Positions 13,438 through 26,900 of a stretch of DNA of 64,000 nt are shown piece after piece. Every line of letters begins with the position of its first letter. Position 1 is the first letter of the stretch. The stretch lies in the NCBI GenBank assembly GCA_963070105.1, contig OY718805.1, positions 6,134,001 to 6,198,000 of the forward strand. Direction: 5' to 3'. Origin of the DNA: Litomosoides sigmodontis (lineage: Eukaryota > Nematoda > Chromadorea > Rhabditida > Onchocercidae). The translations under genes and the position numbers were made by a program. A model generated the notes under the pieces. The model ran no database searches. It worked only from the letters and a program-made list of their open reading frames with translations, and was not told the DNA's origin.

Positions 13438-14013
13438 CTGAAATGAAGTGGTAAATTCTTCAAATATTGGATTTAAATGTGATTTCGAAGTTCACCACTC
13501 ATTACTGACCCCTACTTTTCAACAGAAAGAGTGATTGATTATTTACGTCTCTCTCATACAATAAATTTACGAGACTGATTGGTCCCCTTTTTGCTGTGAT
13601 CTTTCCAAAAAGATTAAAGAAGTTAACCTCTTCAAAAATAATCAAAATATGGCGAAAATATAAAATCAAATTTGCGGACATCTTTTTGACAATTTGTGGA
13701 TTAGAATTTCTCATTTTTCATAACCAACCGCGAACCGTGTTCATCTCTTAATATCATTTCACATTCTTTTATAATGTAATCGCTGAAATGCAAATGTTGT
13801 ATCACTGTTGATTAAGATAGAAATACATTGATGTATACATATGTTTCATTTCCAGGTTAATCGATAAGTTTGGTAGAGTAATCTAGGTGTTCTTCACATA
13901 TATGAAAGATCTGCACAATTAATATTTTTCAAATATTTGACGATTACTTTCTTGCGTTTCCTTAAAGTGATAACTTTTTCTTCAACGACAAATTTCTTAA
14001 AAATTTCATCTAC

Positions 14014-14136
14014 CTCGAGAGAAAGGAAAACGGAGGGAGACGAGTAGTGGATGATCTTTGAGATTCTATGTGATCATAGATATGCCTCCAAACAGATCTA
14101 TCTTCTGTACCCAAAGTCTTGAGCAATATTCTGGTA
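14014..14136 (-). CDS. Possible exon of the same unresolved minus-strand gene
   Basis: The minus strand shows TTAACAG before 14136 and GTAGAT after 14014. Between them is one open frame, TRILLKTLGTEDRSVWRHIYDHIE and onward to PPFSFLS, entered and left in phase 2. The phase-2 entry matches the exit of the candidate first exon at 17003-17061. The link to the exon at 13437 does not fit directly, because phase 2 meets phase 0. Either another small exon lies between them or the call is wrong. No homology recognised. Confidence 0.25.
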
Positions 14137-14163
14137 CTGTTAATCAAAAAATAACCTACACAA

Positions 14164-15348
14164 ATGTTACGAGACCTTTTCCTTGAATTATATCCAAATT
14201 TCACTCCACAAACCCTATTTTGTAATCTCCGAAGTCTTAAACAACAGGTAAGCTTCCATTCCTCAATTCCTAATACTAACAAACCCAAATCTATCAATAA
14301 TTGCAACAATATTTTGCACACCGCGGTAGGCTGCCAAATTAACTTTTACCTTTTCGTTATTATCTTGACACTAAATTATCATTTTGAAATATGTATTTCT
14401 TTGCAGATGATCTCAGCACGAGTTAGGCTACTTATCCTGAAAGACACAGATGTGGAAGAGCGATATGCTGTCTTCGTACGCATTGCTGAAATACAAAGGG
14501 AATTGGAGCAGCAGTTGTTTTTTTACGTTCTTGCGTCGAGATGCGATGAAGTACCACAATTTCGCAACTGGACTGAAAGGCAAGATACAACTCATGGACC
14601 ACTATATGCAAGAACATTGTAAGTTATCACTGTAACTTCACTCCCACATCCGTGGTGGTACCGTCCGATCTACGTTCGATGGATATGTGAAGTCGTTGTC
14701 CATTGGTTTCAAATATTTAACACGTATTTTAGAAACGATTTCACAAAAGTTCTTTTTCTTTCAATTTCTCCCTACAAATATTTACCTACCTGGATTCTAA
14801 GTTTCATTAGTCATATGATAAGAAGCTACTCCCTAGTTTATTCAAGTGACTTGCCGTAAGTTCCAGCAAACCTCAACAACCTTCTATTATATTATTGCTG
14901 GATCAGATCGCTAAAAATTGGTCGAAACTTTTTGTTACATTGTTAATCGGAGTTTAGGGTTCAAAGGCTATACAAGAAGTGAAATCACTGCATGCATTAT
15001 TTTAGCAAACGACTGCAAGATGAACTGAATATGAGACTCAATATGCTACATCCACTTCATCTTCAACCTTTTGTCCCGTTTGTCCAGAGACCTCCATTAC
15101 CTCATGCAATCATATTCTCCGGTGGTCCACAAAATCGACCTACTAGTACAGATCTCAATATTCCAGGTGAAAACGCAATGAGAAATTTCAATATGCCATT
15201 CCTCCAAAATGCACTACCATTTATCTCTCCAAATTCTATGGATTTCAGGCTACCAATGCCACAAATTTCTGCTAATTTTCAATTACCGTTACAATTTCAT
15301 TCTTCCTGGAGGGATGAAAATGACACCGAAACTCATAGAACTAACTGA
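14164..15348 (+). CDS. Unrecognised 212-residue protein, three exons
   Basis: Exons 14164-14247, 14407-14618 and 15006-15348 join with consistent phases (0, then 2) and good splice sites (GTAAGC/TTGCAG, GTAAGT/TTTTAG), giving 212 residues and a TGA. An in-frame stop just upstream of ATG 14164 supports that start. The N-terminal half is helical and charged (LRDLFLELYPNF..., then DVEERYAVFVRIAEIQRELEQQL), possibly a short coiled coil. The C-terminal half, after FKRLQDELNMRLNML, is low-complexity and rich in Pro, Asn, Met and Phe, probably disordered. I do not recognise the family and assign no function. It lies antisense to the territory of the minus-strand candidate exons, so it may be nested in an intron of that gene. 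Confidence 0.6.
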
Positions 15349-17002
15349 GTGCTAAAATGGAACATTAACGAATAACACTTTTAGTAGAAATACAGTGAGA
15401 AATTTATTCCAAGCCAAATTCATATTAAAAAATAAATAAAAATAGAAGTCCACTATGGAATAAGACACTCGTATCTTTTACATCTACTTCAAGCAACGCT
15501 AAACGCCATGATATTTGTTTACTACCCTCCCCACACTTAATCATTTCATGCAATTTTCATAAGAAATTTCATCTAACACCTTGCTCGCATCGCAAAATTT
15601 CAACGACCTTTTGTTAAAGCAGTACTTGTTCATCTATACGCTGTTAAATTGCAATATACTCAGTGACTTCAGCGCTTTGTCATATATTGTATCTTACTGG
15701 CGTTCTTGTAACTAGAAATTAACTTATTGTAAAACACCCTTCTTTTTTTGAGATATTAACTACCACTCATTGATGCAGTAAAATCGAAAGTTTCTTTTCA
15801 AAACCCTACAGAGTTGAGGTGTTCTTACTGTTTGATGGTTTTCGTGAGGACATCACCCCATTGTCTCCGTGAGATCGATAAAACGAAAAACACTAATAGA
15901 CACCCAGTGATTATTCTACTACACTTCCGTATAACGGTTATTCTTATGTGTGTCGCTATGAATTATATTCCATGTGAAGAATGAATTTAAACATTTCACC
16001 TGCTATATATATTAGTTTCACACATTTAAAGTCTTTAATGAAATAATGTGAACTGTCATACTATAGGAATTCCGAGCTAAGTGATAAATGGCTAGATTGA
16101 CGTGGTTTAATTCCTAATGCAAATAACCGTAGTTTATTGTATTTTCCAATGTATAATTATGCGATTGGTGGACCAAACTTCAAGTTAAATCACTTATTCG
16201 GTTCAAAATAAGACTGCTGTATTCATATATTTAGACGTTTTACCTTTTTTAAAACATTTTATTCAAAAACAATATTCATCGCAGTCATTTTGCGAAAACA
16301 TCTGAAATACGGAATTCATGCAGATCAACACTATTATACTAAATTTTATTTTCACACGTAGCTTTCCAACACTTCAGACATCATTTTAGAAAACTTAAAA
16401 CTGAAAATGCATATTTATGACTCCAGTAAATGGAATTTTATTATTAAACTTCAAATTTCCTTTTACCTTAAAAGATCTGATACTTAATGAGCATAAATCG
16501 ATGTCTACCAACTTCCACCTCCCTATCGTCAAAAATAAAAATAAGCGATTTCAGGAAAAAATGAAAGTTAAGCCAATATCCACAAAATGAAACAAATTAG
16601 CTGAGATCAAAATTTACATAAAACAAAGGACTTATCGTAGTAAGTGGACAAAACAGAAACAGCAATGCATTATGTAATCCAAATGACATATCTGATATTT
16701 ATAACATTAGGATGACATTCCTCACATAGACTCAGAACTTGTAAAGACAGTGCCATAGAAATTTCAAATACCATTATTTCCTTAGCCTCTTTTGCTTCCT
16801 AAATACATTTGTTCCTTCTCTTCTTTAGCACAAGCCCTTGAAAACTATGAATCTATTATTTGAAACAGCCGCTACCATTCAAATGTACTTTTACGCTGAA
16901 ACACTTTATTGCACTGCAATTAAAAGTGTTAATCTTGTCGCAAAACCAGGTCGATTAACAAATAATTCTAGAAACAATTATCAATTTTAACCATTAACTA
17001 AC
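15349..17002. other. Gap without a supported gene
   Basis: About 1.65 kb of AT-rich DNA. A minus-strand stretch near 15840-15895 is open and followed by a GTAAGA donor, but its frame does not connect to neighbours. Otherwise I see nothing. Confidence 0.5.
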
Positions 17003-17061
17003 CTCCCCCAACTTTTTACAAAGGCATACACGATGAAGCCGTCCCTGATGGAAATACCCAT
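17003..17061 (-). CDS. Possible trans-spliced first exon of a minus-strand gene
   Basis: A T-rich tract and TTTTTAG lie three bases before an ATG at 17061, a typical spliced-leader acceptor arrangement. The short exon reads MGISIRDGFIVYAFVKSWG and ends at GAG|GTTAGT in phase 2. It sits only 280 bp downstream of the CNEP1 stop on the same strand, as expected for a downstream gene of a nematode operon. A second frame is also open across it, so this is a weak call. Confidence 0.3.
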
Positions 17062-17342
17062 GAACTAAAAACACAAAAAAAAGTCAAATTAATAACAACA
17101 ACAGCAGCGGTAACTGCCTTACTATTAAACATGCCAATGAACAGCTGGAAACCATACAAATATATAGTAATATACCATAAATAGAAAGATGCGTTGTATT
17201 GAATATGTGAAAAATAACTACAAACTCAGCTATTCGAAACACTTGTATATGCTAGACTATAGAATTTGCTTCTGACATCACACCAAACATGGACTGAAAA
17301 TAAGATGTAGTTCAGTAGAGAATGAGCCTTCTTTTCTCTTAA

Positions 17343-19433
17343 CTACCAAACTTGTTGAAGTTGTTGATTTCGACTTAAAATTGAGCGTACATCGGATGCA
17401 AACCGAAGTGCATCCAAAAACGGCAATAATGCTAACAAACAGGTGTCAGTCGGATCCGAAAACCAAGAGCGTATTGGTATTGCATTTTCTAAAAAGCATT
17501 TGAAAAACATCGGTAATTGTTTAACTATAATGCATGTTTTTGCATTTCGCCACTATTTTCACAAGCCAATCACTTTTTTTACGCCCATTTAAAAAACATT
17601 TACCCATAACTGCACAGAATTCATCAAACTATAAACAAAAGAAAAGAAGACCCTTGGTGATTGGGTGATGCCAAGAAACTACATGGGACTAATAAAACGA
17701 TTGAGAACAATCACAATGTTAATTGCCTAACACGTATAAGAGATACTTCAAGTAAAAATCCAGCTTCCAAAAATATATTCCAATATGTATAAAAATATAT
17801 GAATTATAAATCGTGATTCATAACATAAGAAATAATAGTTTATTGTCCATGCAAATAAACATTATCTGGAAATATCCAAAATTTGAAAACTTACGAGGGA
17901 ACTTCCTGTACGCACTGGGAGAATTATCTAATATAAATATTGATGAAAGATCTGCATGTACAGCGGAAAGATCTTTTGTGTATCCACCGTAATCCATAGT
18001 GCAGTGTTGTCTCAAATATGAAAATAGTGTGTTAAAAAAACTACAGTTATGAACAGAAAATGCAACGTCCGATTACGTTTTTCTAATTTAAGGCTTAGAA
18101 AAAACTGAACATGTAGAAAAGAATATCACATATTAAAGATTTGGAATGCACCGTTTGTAAACCATATGGTGTACTTAGCAACGAGAATGAAAAAAATTAA
18201 TAAATAAACATCATTAAAAATCATGCATACCTGAAATAACGCCTTTGTAGGATGCCTTTACCATTATCAAGTTTATCAGCTACCGAACTTCCATAAATTT
18301 CCATTGATGCAGTAAAAATAACTAAATCAAACCACTGGCTAACCATTGAAAGGAAATAATCAACATGAGGTCGACAGTGCACGAAAAACCGTACAGGATG
18401 TCGGTCAATATTCACCTGTAATTATCGTTTGTTGTTCAATACCTCAATTCAGAAGATTAGTGGTTTTAACCTAACTTATTGCCACTGGCATCTAAAAATC
18501 ATCCATATATCCTTTGTTTTTCTATCTCTGACAAGGTTACACCTTCAAAAGAAAAAACAATTTTACAGCTTTCTTTTATTAAACAAATGGAATGAAACCA
18601 AATTAAATTCGAGAAATTAAAAACACTAAGAGTAAAAGCCTCACTCGTAACACAAAATCAGGTGGTGTACCGGGTTTAACCATAGGACGTATAATACCAT
18701 CGTGATGTGAGTGTATCAGTGTTTCATCCAAATCAAGCACCAAGATTTTTCGTTTTACTACACCTGAAAAGTTTTTATTACAGATGAATCATGGAGACCT
18801 TTTTAACCAGCAAACTTCACCTTGAGTGCACCAGCTGAAAAACAGGAACACGTCCCGATATCAAACAGTTTTGTACCGTAGATTAAGGAACAAAAAGGGG
18901 TATGAGTTAAAACTTACTTAATCGGTGTGCCGATAAAGGTGAGAGAGGAATGTATTCATAACGAATAACCTGATGCTTTCTTACCTGAAACGCAACTATA
19001 AATTTCAGGAGTGGTTTGAAAACATTCATACAGCATTTTATGGTGTGTCGCTAACTGGAACATTACCCTTCAAATATTATCTTTAGTTCCTAAATTCTAA
19101 GGAAAAATTTTGAAAGATTAATTTATCCAATCAGTCTGGTTCATCTGTACAATTCTTATAAAAAGTGCTAAATGTTAATACACGAGAAACTGTTGCTAAA
19201 TGGTGATAATCAAATGGTGATAATCTAAGCGTACGTTTAGTCCACATTTATTACATAAAATTAAAAATAGAAAGCGCAAAACATACATTGCGGTACTGCC
19301 TCCGAAGAGTATAAGTGATACAGTTGAAGAGACCCAAAGCATAGAAGCAAAAAGCAGCTAGCAAAGTTTTCATAGCACGAATCAAAGCATTTCGACCCAC
19401 AACCATACTGCTACTACTCCTTCGACGCTTCAT
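17343..19433 (-). CDS. CNEP1: CTD nuclear envelope phosphatase 1 (Dullard type)
   Basis: A HAD/FCP-type Ser/Thr phosphatase of the nuclear envelope and ER that dephosphorylates lipin, so controlling lipid synthesis and nuclear membrane shape. Exons 19433-19287, 18984-18918, 18763-18645, 18415-18231, 18010-17895 and 17488-17343 are in phase throughout, giving 259 residues (human 244). A hydrophobic segment near residues 20-42 ([16 protein letters not shown]) is the N-terminal membrane anchor. The catalytic DxDxT motif is in [17 protein letters not shown]. Family blocks follow: [32 protein letters not shown], the Lys and Asp of GYTKDLS and [11 protein letters not shown], and a C-terminus ending [23 protein letters not shown]...VRSILSRN. 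All catalytic residues appear intact. Next gene upstream on the same strand is WDR59. Confidence 0.97.
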
Positions 19434-20912
19434 AACCCCTCCAAATTATTATGTTTCATATAAATTTGCATAATTCTCCCCTTCTCCATCCCTCTTCACC
19501 CATTCTCGCCCCCCTCCGGAACGGCCATTAACCACTTCGAAATAAATAACCGCCGCCAACTCATACGAATGAAAACAACTTAGCGACTGGCATGAGTGAA
19601 AATTTGTAAAACGCGGTAACCAGAATGCAAATAAAATAGTTCAGACCTTATGAGAGATGCATAAGGTAACGTAACGGTGAGATGAGGTAGTCAGGAGTTC
19701 TTTTTCCTGCACGAAGACAGGAATTGCAATCTTGAAAGTTATTCAGTCATTAAATGTTTGGAAAATAATAGAAAATAATGATTTATAAAATAAACAACCT
19801 TATTATTTAGCCTTAAAGGAACAATTTGAAATTTGAAAAAATTTCAGTAAAAATCCGATTGAACTGAGTGGAAATGAGAGAAAAAAGTCCAAGTGAGAAG
19901 GAAGTACAGCCAAAATAGCAATGCAAGTTAAGCAACTCTTAGATTATGTAAACGATTACTTTTCACAATAATCAATACAATCCATATTTTCCGTAAAGTA
20001 AAAGAAATAAAATAACAGTGGTGATATTCTTATTGAGAAATTTAATGTTAAAATATTTCAAATTGTCAGCTTGGGAAGAAATGAAATGTTATTTTCTGCA
20101 CTTCAATCATTTTCGGGTCATTCACGAACGAATAACTTATTGCGTTGTTCGACTTAGTCGTCCTTCCCTTAACTTTTTTTTATTGCGACTTTATATGTTA
20201 TGTAGAGATCATCACAAAACAATTTAAAATTGAATTGATTCACACAACATTTCAATCCTTAATTTCATCACTGAATAAACTTCCTCTAATCTCCGCTTAT
20301 CTCATATTCTTACAAAGTCACGTGTGTTTTCCTCACGTAACTACTTTAATAGTTTTCAAAGTTAATTACTAAGCAGAACAATCCATAGGATTACAGAACA
20401 AAGATTCTAAAACGAATGTTCAAATGTAAGATAGACAACTCTCTATTGTGACTGTCATTGCAGACTGCACGGTATTGACATTGTTGGGCCTTTTCATGTG
20501 ATCGGCATTGTCTTCGATAATACTTTCACGGCCATGGTTGGTTTCAAATTGATTTCAAATGGTAATTATTTAAATTCATCTGATAGTTTCCCATAAAAAA
20601 GACCGTTTTCGACTTGTTAAAGATTGCTTAACTTGAATTTTGAATTTTTCCATGAATCGTAAGCAGTACAACTTGATTTCATTCAATTCCATTCCATCAT
20701 ATCGTGTAATAGTTTGAATTAAGTACAATTTATACCGCACACACACACACACACACACAGATCTATATTTACTTATACTTAACAACTCGCAACATAACTG
20801 AAATAACTGCTTCGGTTATCATTACAACCAGCTTTAACAGCGCACACACAGGAAAATATCAATATGATAGAATATGAACATTGCATTATCACTAATGGAA
20901 CTGAAAATGCTT
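19434..20912. other. Intergenic region between CNEP1 and WDR59
   Basis: About 1.5 kb holding the CNEP1 5' flank and the WDR59 3' UTR. The first 150 bases upstream of the CNEP1 ATG are pyrimidine/GC-rich (near 19470-19530), unlike the rest, and may be promoter. A (CA)11 repeat is near the WDR59 end. No coding exon seen. Confidence 0.5.
20738..20759. repeat. (CA)n microsatellite
   Basis: About eleven uninterrupted CA dinucleotides in the WDR59 3' flank. Confidence 0.95.
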
Positions 20913-23900
20913 CTAAAAACACGCCGATTTACAATCGCATCCGCAACCGTATGCACAGCGGTTATTTTCTTTGAACCAAATAACCACATGTTCGCTATGT
21001 CCACCATGTCCACATAGGGCACATACTGTCAGCATATCTATAAAATTTAATAATAATAGGGTGTAATAAAAAAAACTACTAAAACCAAAAAATAAGCATT
21101 TTTGCTGCCTTTAATTTTTTGTTCAGGAAGAATAAAGGTTAAGTATAAATCAATCAAAAAAGACAAAAACATATGCCTTTTTGTGCCTACCACCATTTGA
21201 AATTATTCATAAAAAATTACCTAACACAGGAAGTTGACATAAGGAGCAAAGGAATTTCCAATGCACATGGCATCTGTCACATTTGAAATGCAGCGATTTA
21301 TTGTTACAATGAGGACATGAGCTCTGCACTAAAATATGGCACTTCATTTTGTTTACGAAAGAAAAAAATAAAATTTGCCATAAATCTGGTTCAAATTAGA
21401 AAGTTAAAATGTATTAGATTCTCTATAACAACCGAGTATAAAAATCTATCTCTTACTATATTTGCAAGCATGCCACACAAATAAGTGCATTTCTGACAAG
21501 AAGGAAGAAAGTCGAGTTTTATCATTTTCAAAACAAAGAAAAATTCAAGCCCTCCTCACAGTAGTTTGCTTATTTAACCTCTGCTGCTATATCTAGCTCT
21601 ATTTTTGTCAGCTACATGTTAAAACTTATTTAGCAATTTACCTCTAAGTGGCGGCGAATAGGGTGCAGATTTAATATATTTCATTACTTCGGCAGCTTTC
21701 GAAAACATCCTCCACCTGAATAGTAAACTAGCATACTGATGTCGTACTTCATCGAATCGATCGTTGAAAAGAGGATCCAAAAGGCTAGAAATGTACCAGT
21801 TAACTCGTATTTCCAAACTTCTTACATTGAAGCTCGAGTAGCTACAGACTTTATACTTTTATGAGAAATATTTGGGAAGAGTGCTAGCTACCCAAATTAA
21901 ATGCTATTAGCATTGTCAGATGGGAAGCTCTGAAATTAACAAACTAAACAAACATTCATTCCATGAAATAGCTTTGTTAAATTTAATTAAAAACGACTGA
22001 AGTAAAAGGGCGTCAAACTTCTCTCTTAAACATAATCTACACACCGGATTGTATAACACATTCTCATTATGAAACTTTAATTCGATATCTTTGGATGCTG
22101 CTATACTACGATTGCGGTAATAAGCATAATTTGAGAAATTTTTATGTTGACACGAACCTATACAAATTGGATTTGTTTTCTATAACGTCCCAAGCATGAT
22201 CCTGACCATGCTGCTCGATATCTGAGCTCATTGATGTGTCCAGTATATGACGGCTATGCGATGTCTTGCTGTCTTGTTCTGTGAAACAAAACTACAATAA
22301 AAGCAAACAGGCCCCACAACTAACTTATGATCAATTTATTTCTGAATCAAATTAGAAAAACGTAAACAGAAAAACTTGGATTGCTATAATTTGAAATTCA
22401 AATTCCCAAGTTAAAGATCTGTATTTCCCAAGCAGAAAAAATCGAGCAGATAATGGAAAAGGTTTCATTTTCATCAACTTGTTAATCTTTGCTATCTTCA
22501 TATCAACTTAGTTACAACTTAGTTGGTATCATGCATCAATAGAGTTAAGCCAAGTTGAAACAAGAACGGCGTTGACCAAACCTATTTTGAGAGCCTGTAT
22601 TGAGTGATGACCAATTAAAGCATTTTGAAATAAAGAAGAAAATTTTCGAGCAGTTTTTGAAGCAGCAGCTGTCAATGACGGCTGTTCCCGCATGTCTGGT
22701 CTAAAATCAGGGCATTTACGCAAAAAAAAAAAACAAGATAATCGAAATAGCAATAAAAAAAATTGAGAACTGTGTAAACTTCGGAAATGTACTGCACAAA
22801 GAAAAAAAATTTGCCAAAACCAAAGTCCGAAGCTTTCATTTCTCCGATTCTATAAAACTGTCGGTGCGTTTTTTTAACATTCAACAGTTTCCATTACTTT
22901 TAAAACCAGATAGAAAACAGCAAGTTTCAATCTACGAAAGACTTTTAACAAAGTACTTTTCTTTTCCTTGTTGCAACAACCGAAAGTCCATGTCTGATTT
23001 AGCATTCGCATTCATACTGCTGTATGCCGAACTATCCTGCAACAGGAAAATCGTTTTAAGGTGTTTTGTTTTGAGGTGTCAAAATTTAGGTCTTGAATTC
23101 TCAGTGGGACGAGAATGTTAGAGAAATTAAAAAAACACATTATAAAAAACAAAAATCACACCGGACTCTGCGAATTATTTCATGGAACCCGAATTTTTAA
23201 ACTTGCAGTTCTCAGACAAGAGCAGCAGCATGGCATATCTTTTCAAATTATTGCCACCGCAGAAAAGCAAATATACAAAAGCATGTTTTAAACTCACAAA
23301 ACTGCCACAAATACTACATGAATTTTCATGATGAACAGCACAGCTCGTAGTAGCCGATGATTCCACGCTACTATTGATTATTTCAAAATTCCGCTTGTTT
23401 CTCAAACCTAAGACGCAAATTATCACTGCAGCAGTCTGATAATTATTGATGCGAGCAAAGTAATCCAATCTGAAACATTAACGTTAGAATAATTCTAAAA
23501 TTTCCTTCGAAAAAATGTCCAAACTGGAAAATTAAAAGCTCTAAATAAATTTTCTAAATTTCATTTCTCAGAAAAAAATTGAAAGATACAGCGAAAATTT
23601 TACAAACTATTAATTAGCGAACGTCCGAATGGATGCACCGCCACAGCTATACTATCTTCTTCCGATACACTTTCATCCGATGAATCGGGATCTACATTAC
23701 TTAGTGTTTTGTTTTGATCAGAGAAGCAACGTTTACGCCAACTAAAAATATCTAAGATGATAGCTGAAAGAAAGAGTATTTACATCCATTATTTCTCAGC
23801 AACAATATCTTAAGAGACACAACTAACTGTACTGTTCTACAATATACACTGCTTTATTATGTGAGCGATCTATTTCAGAACACCCAAATAACAACCAAAG

Positions 23901-26900
23901 GAAAAGCATTGGAATAGAAGACTATATAAGCTAGATTTGTTTTGTTCAAATTTTTCCACCATTTGAAATGAAAATAGGGAACCATAAATTGTAATGAGCA
24001 GCAAATGCAAAAAAATTGGTTTGAATTTAGAAAACATGATGCAAAAGATACATATAAACGTTAGAAAAGAAAATAAAAAGTTAAAAATCAAAAGCTGAAT
24101 AAAAAAGAGAAATTGTTAAAAGAATTCAGCATAATATAATGTCTCTAAATAACAAAAAAGCAATGGGATTGTTGTAACTTTGAGGATTTGCATATTTTAG
24201 AACAAGCTTAGATGAATTTAACCTTGATTTTCCCATTCGCACACAATACTCAACGATTTGCCATATGTTTTCCAAATCTTTGCGACCTGCTTCTTTTACC
24301 ATTTTCCGATTCCATAAACATAACTCCAACGCATCAGCACCAATAAGCCTAATGAAAAATGATCGTAATAAGCTACAACAGTGTAAATTCAATTAGCCAT
24401 ACTGTGTACTATGTTGAATAAATTTTCAAAATGATTACTTAATCAACAAATGGAAAGGCTGTAAAAATGATGTAGCTAACCGATATTTACGAGCCAGATT
24501 TTTGCTAACTGACATGAGCACTGATACATCATAAATAACAACTATGGATATTGGAGCAAAGCCATCCAGGTGATGATGATCTGCAAAATTCTATTAAAAC
24601 GTAGTTTGCATCAATAGATTAAAACTAAATAAATTTGAAAAAATAAAACATATATAAGAGGATAAGATGAGGATATGCAATAAATTGCTTACTAAACGTA
24701 TTAAAAAGCCTTTTAAAAAAGCGAATATCAAAATAAGATGATCAGATTACCATCAGCGAGAACATTTGTCCCTGAATTCCCTCGATGGCGATATGATCGA
24801 ACATTTTGGGTACTATTACTACATATGCTGTTCAACATTACTAATGACTGAAAACTATAACTTTGTCCCGGCAAATCTTTTAAATCATAATTTCCATATT
24901 TTATGGAAATGCCTTATTATTTGTTTTTAAAGACATTGTTACATACATTACTTGCACGCATTCCTAATTGTGAAAATGCTCCATTGTTTGAAATATCAAA
25001 TTTTTGGTGTGAGAAAGCCATGTTATGGGAAAAGAACGGAGTGCCAGAGATCGACTGGCACAGTGGTGAACTACATTTCTCGTGACCACAAGGATTTTGT
25101 AAACGAGTGCGCATATCTTCCATAGCTGTAATTTACTGTCAAAGATAGCTTTATAAGTCAAATTCGTAAAGTCAATAGTGACTCTACAGCTATTCTGCAC
25201 CATATAATGCCACTTGTTTAGTTATCTACCTGATACCGATATCGATACTCAGTTTAGAAGAACTCTACAGCTTTGGAGAGATATGAGGGCAGTAAACTCA
25301 CACAAAAGTAGTTCATGTTTGCATTCATCGAGTGAACGCGGCGTACTACTAACTTGTCTATCATCAGCTTCATGGCCGTAATCCAATAAAACGAACTGAC
25401 CTTTCTAGAACGATTTCAAATAATATATGAAATGCAAAAGTTTTGGAAAGACAATCTCGAAAATAAAAGGACCTTTGAAGAAGTGCCTTTCAAAGTATGT
25501 GTAATCCGTTCCGCTGAAAGCCAAAGAGATTCGTCCTGAAAGGAACTCTTACTTGACTGCATACGCCGAATCGCTAATTCGTTCTGTCCGAAGATAACCA
25601 GAAATCCTTAAAATTTGTATTATAGGTTACTGTTGCCACTTTGAAAAGCCCATTTTTGTCAAAATTGGAATTCTAGAAATATAAATTTCACGAATGTGTG
25701 ACACGCAAATTTGCACACTTCGACAAAAGATCATACCGGAACCATTAAAACGTGCTCCACACGTTCGAGGAGATGGTATCCAACGGTCGTATGAAGTTGA
25801 AAGCAATGGTGATGACAGCGTACTGAAAAATAAATTTCATATATTAGAAAAAAAAATAGCAAAAGTTTTTGAATTAAATAAAAACTTTCATATTTGGATA
25901 GGAATGATGCAAAGTCATGCAAAGATTAACGGCCTTGGTGGGTAAGCTTAGAACAACAAAAGATGGGGGATTACTGAGTACAGGATTAATAAGTTTGCAA
26001 TAACTTGTCAGAAATTACCTTTTTGGTGGAACTGCTGGAGTAGCTTCTAGCACGACACTATGCGAGCCGCTTTCACTTGAGGCACTTTTACAAAAATGGA
26101 CTTCTGGCCGCTGCGGGATATCAAGTGATCGAGGAGCAAAAATCTTAAAAATATAAGTTGAAACACAAGACAAATGATTTTAAAGGTTGATTACCTGTTA
26201 CATCTTTTTCTTTTCTATTTCAAACTCAATTCAAAAAGCAAGACAAAAATACATACTGCTAGGTACTATAATCATAACAAATGCTCCTCCGATCTTTCAC
26301 ATAGCACTTTCGTAGAAAGAAAGGTATACCTCCATCGAAGCAACTATTTTAAACAAATTTTGTAAGATAGATGGCAAAATTGGTTCCTTCTCCAAAGACA
26401 TATCTATACTTGCCGTTTCATCTGATAACATCTAAAAAGATACATCGTATTCATTAAGTATTCTTCGCATCCATTAATGAACATTCTGCAAATTAATCAA
26501 GGATTCACTTGTCACATTTTTTATAAGAAAAAAGTGAATTCACCTTGAGAATAGTTTCAACTTCATTGACTGATAAATAACTTTCTTCATTCATAATTTG
26601 GATAATTACATGAGTGAATCCTTCCATCCTTTCTTCCAGTGACAAGATAGTTTTAATTCGAAATTTTAAAGCTGCACTTCTGCGCCATGTTATTACACTA
26701 CGCTTGTCATCCAACTAAATTGAGAGGGAAAAAATAATAAAAATTAATAGAAATCTTACAACTGACCTCCATCACAATATACGCTATACTATAAGAAATT
26801 TCAAACTAATTTATACATTATAAAAAATTTCAAACTAATTCCATAAAATTGGTAAATTACTTACCTGTTCAACAGTTAAATCTTCACTGTACATGCGTCT

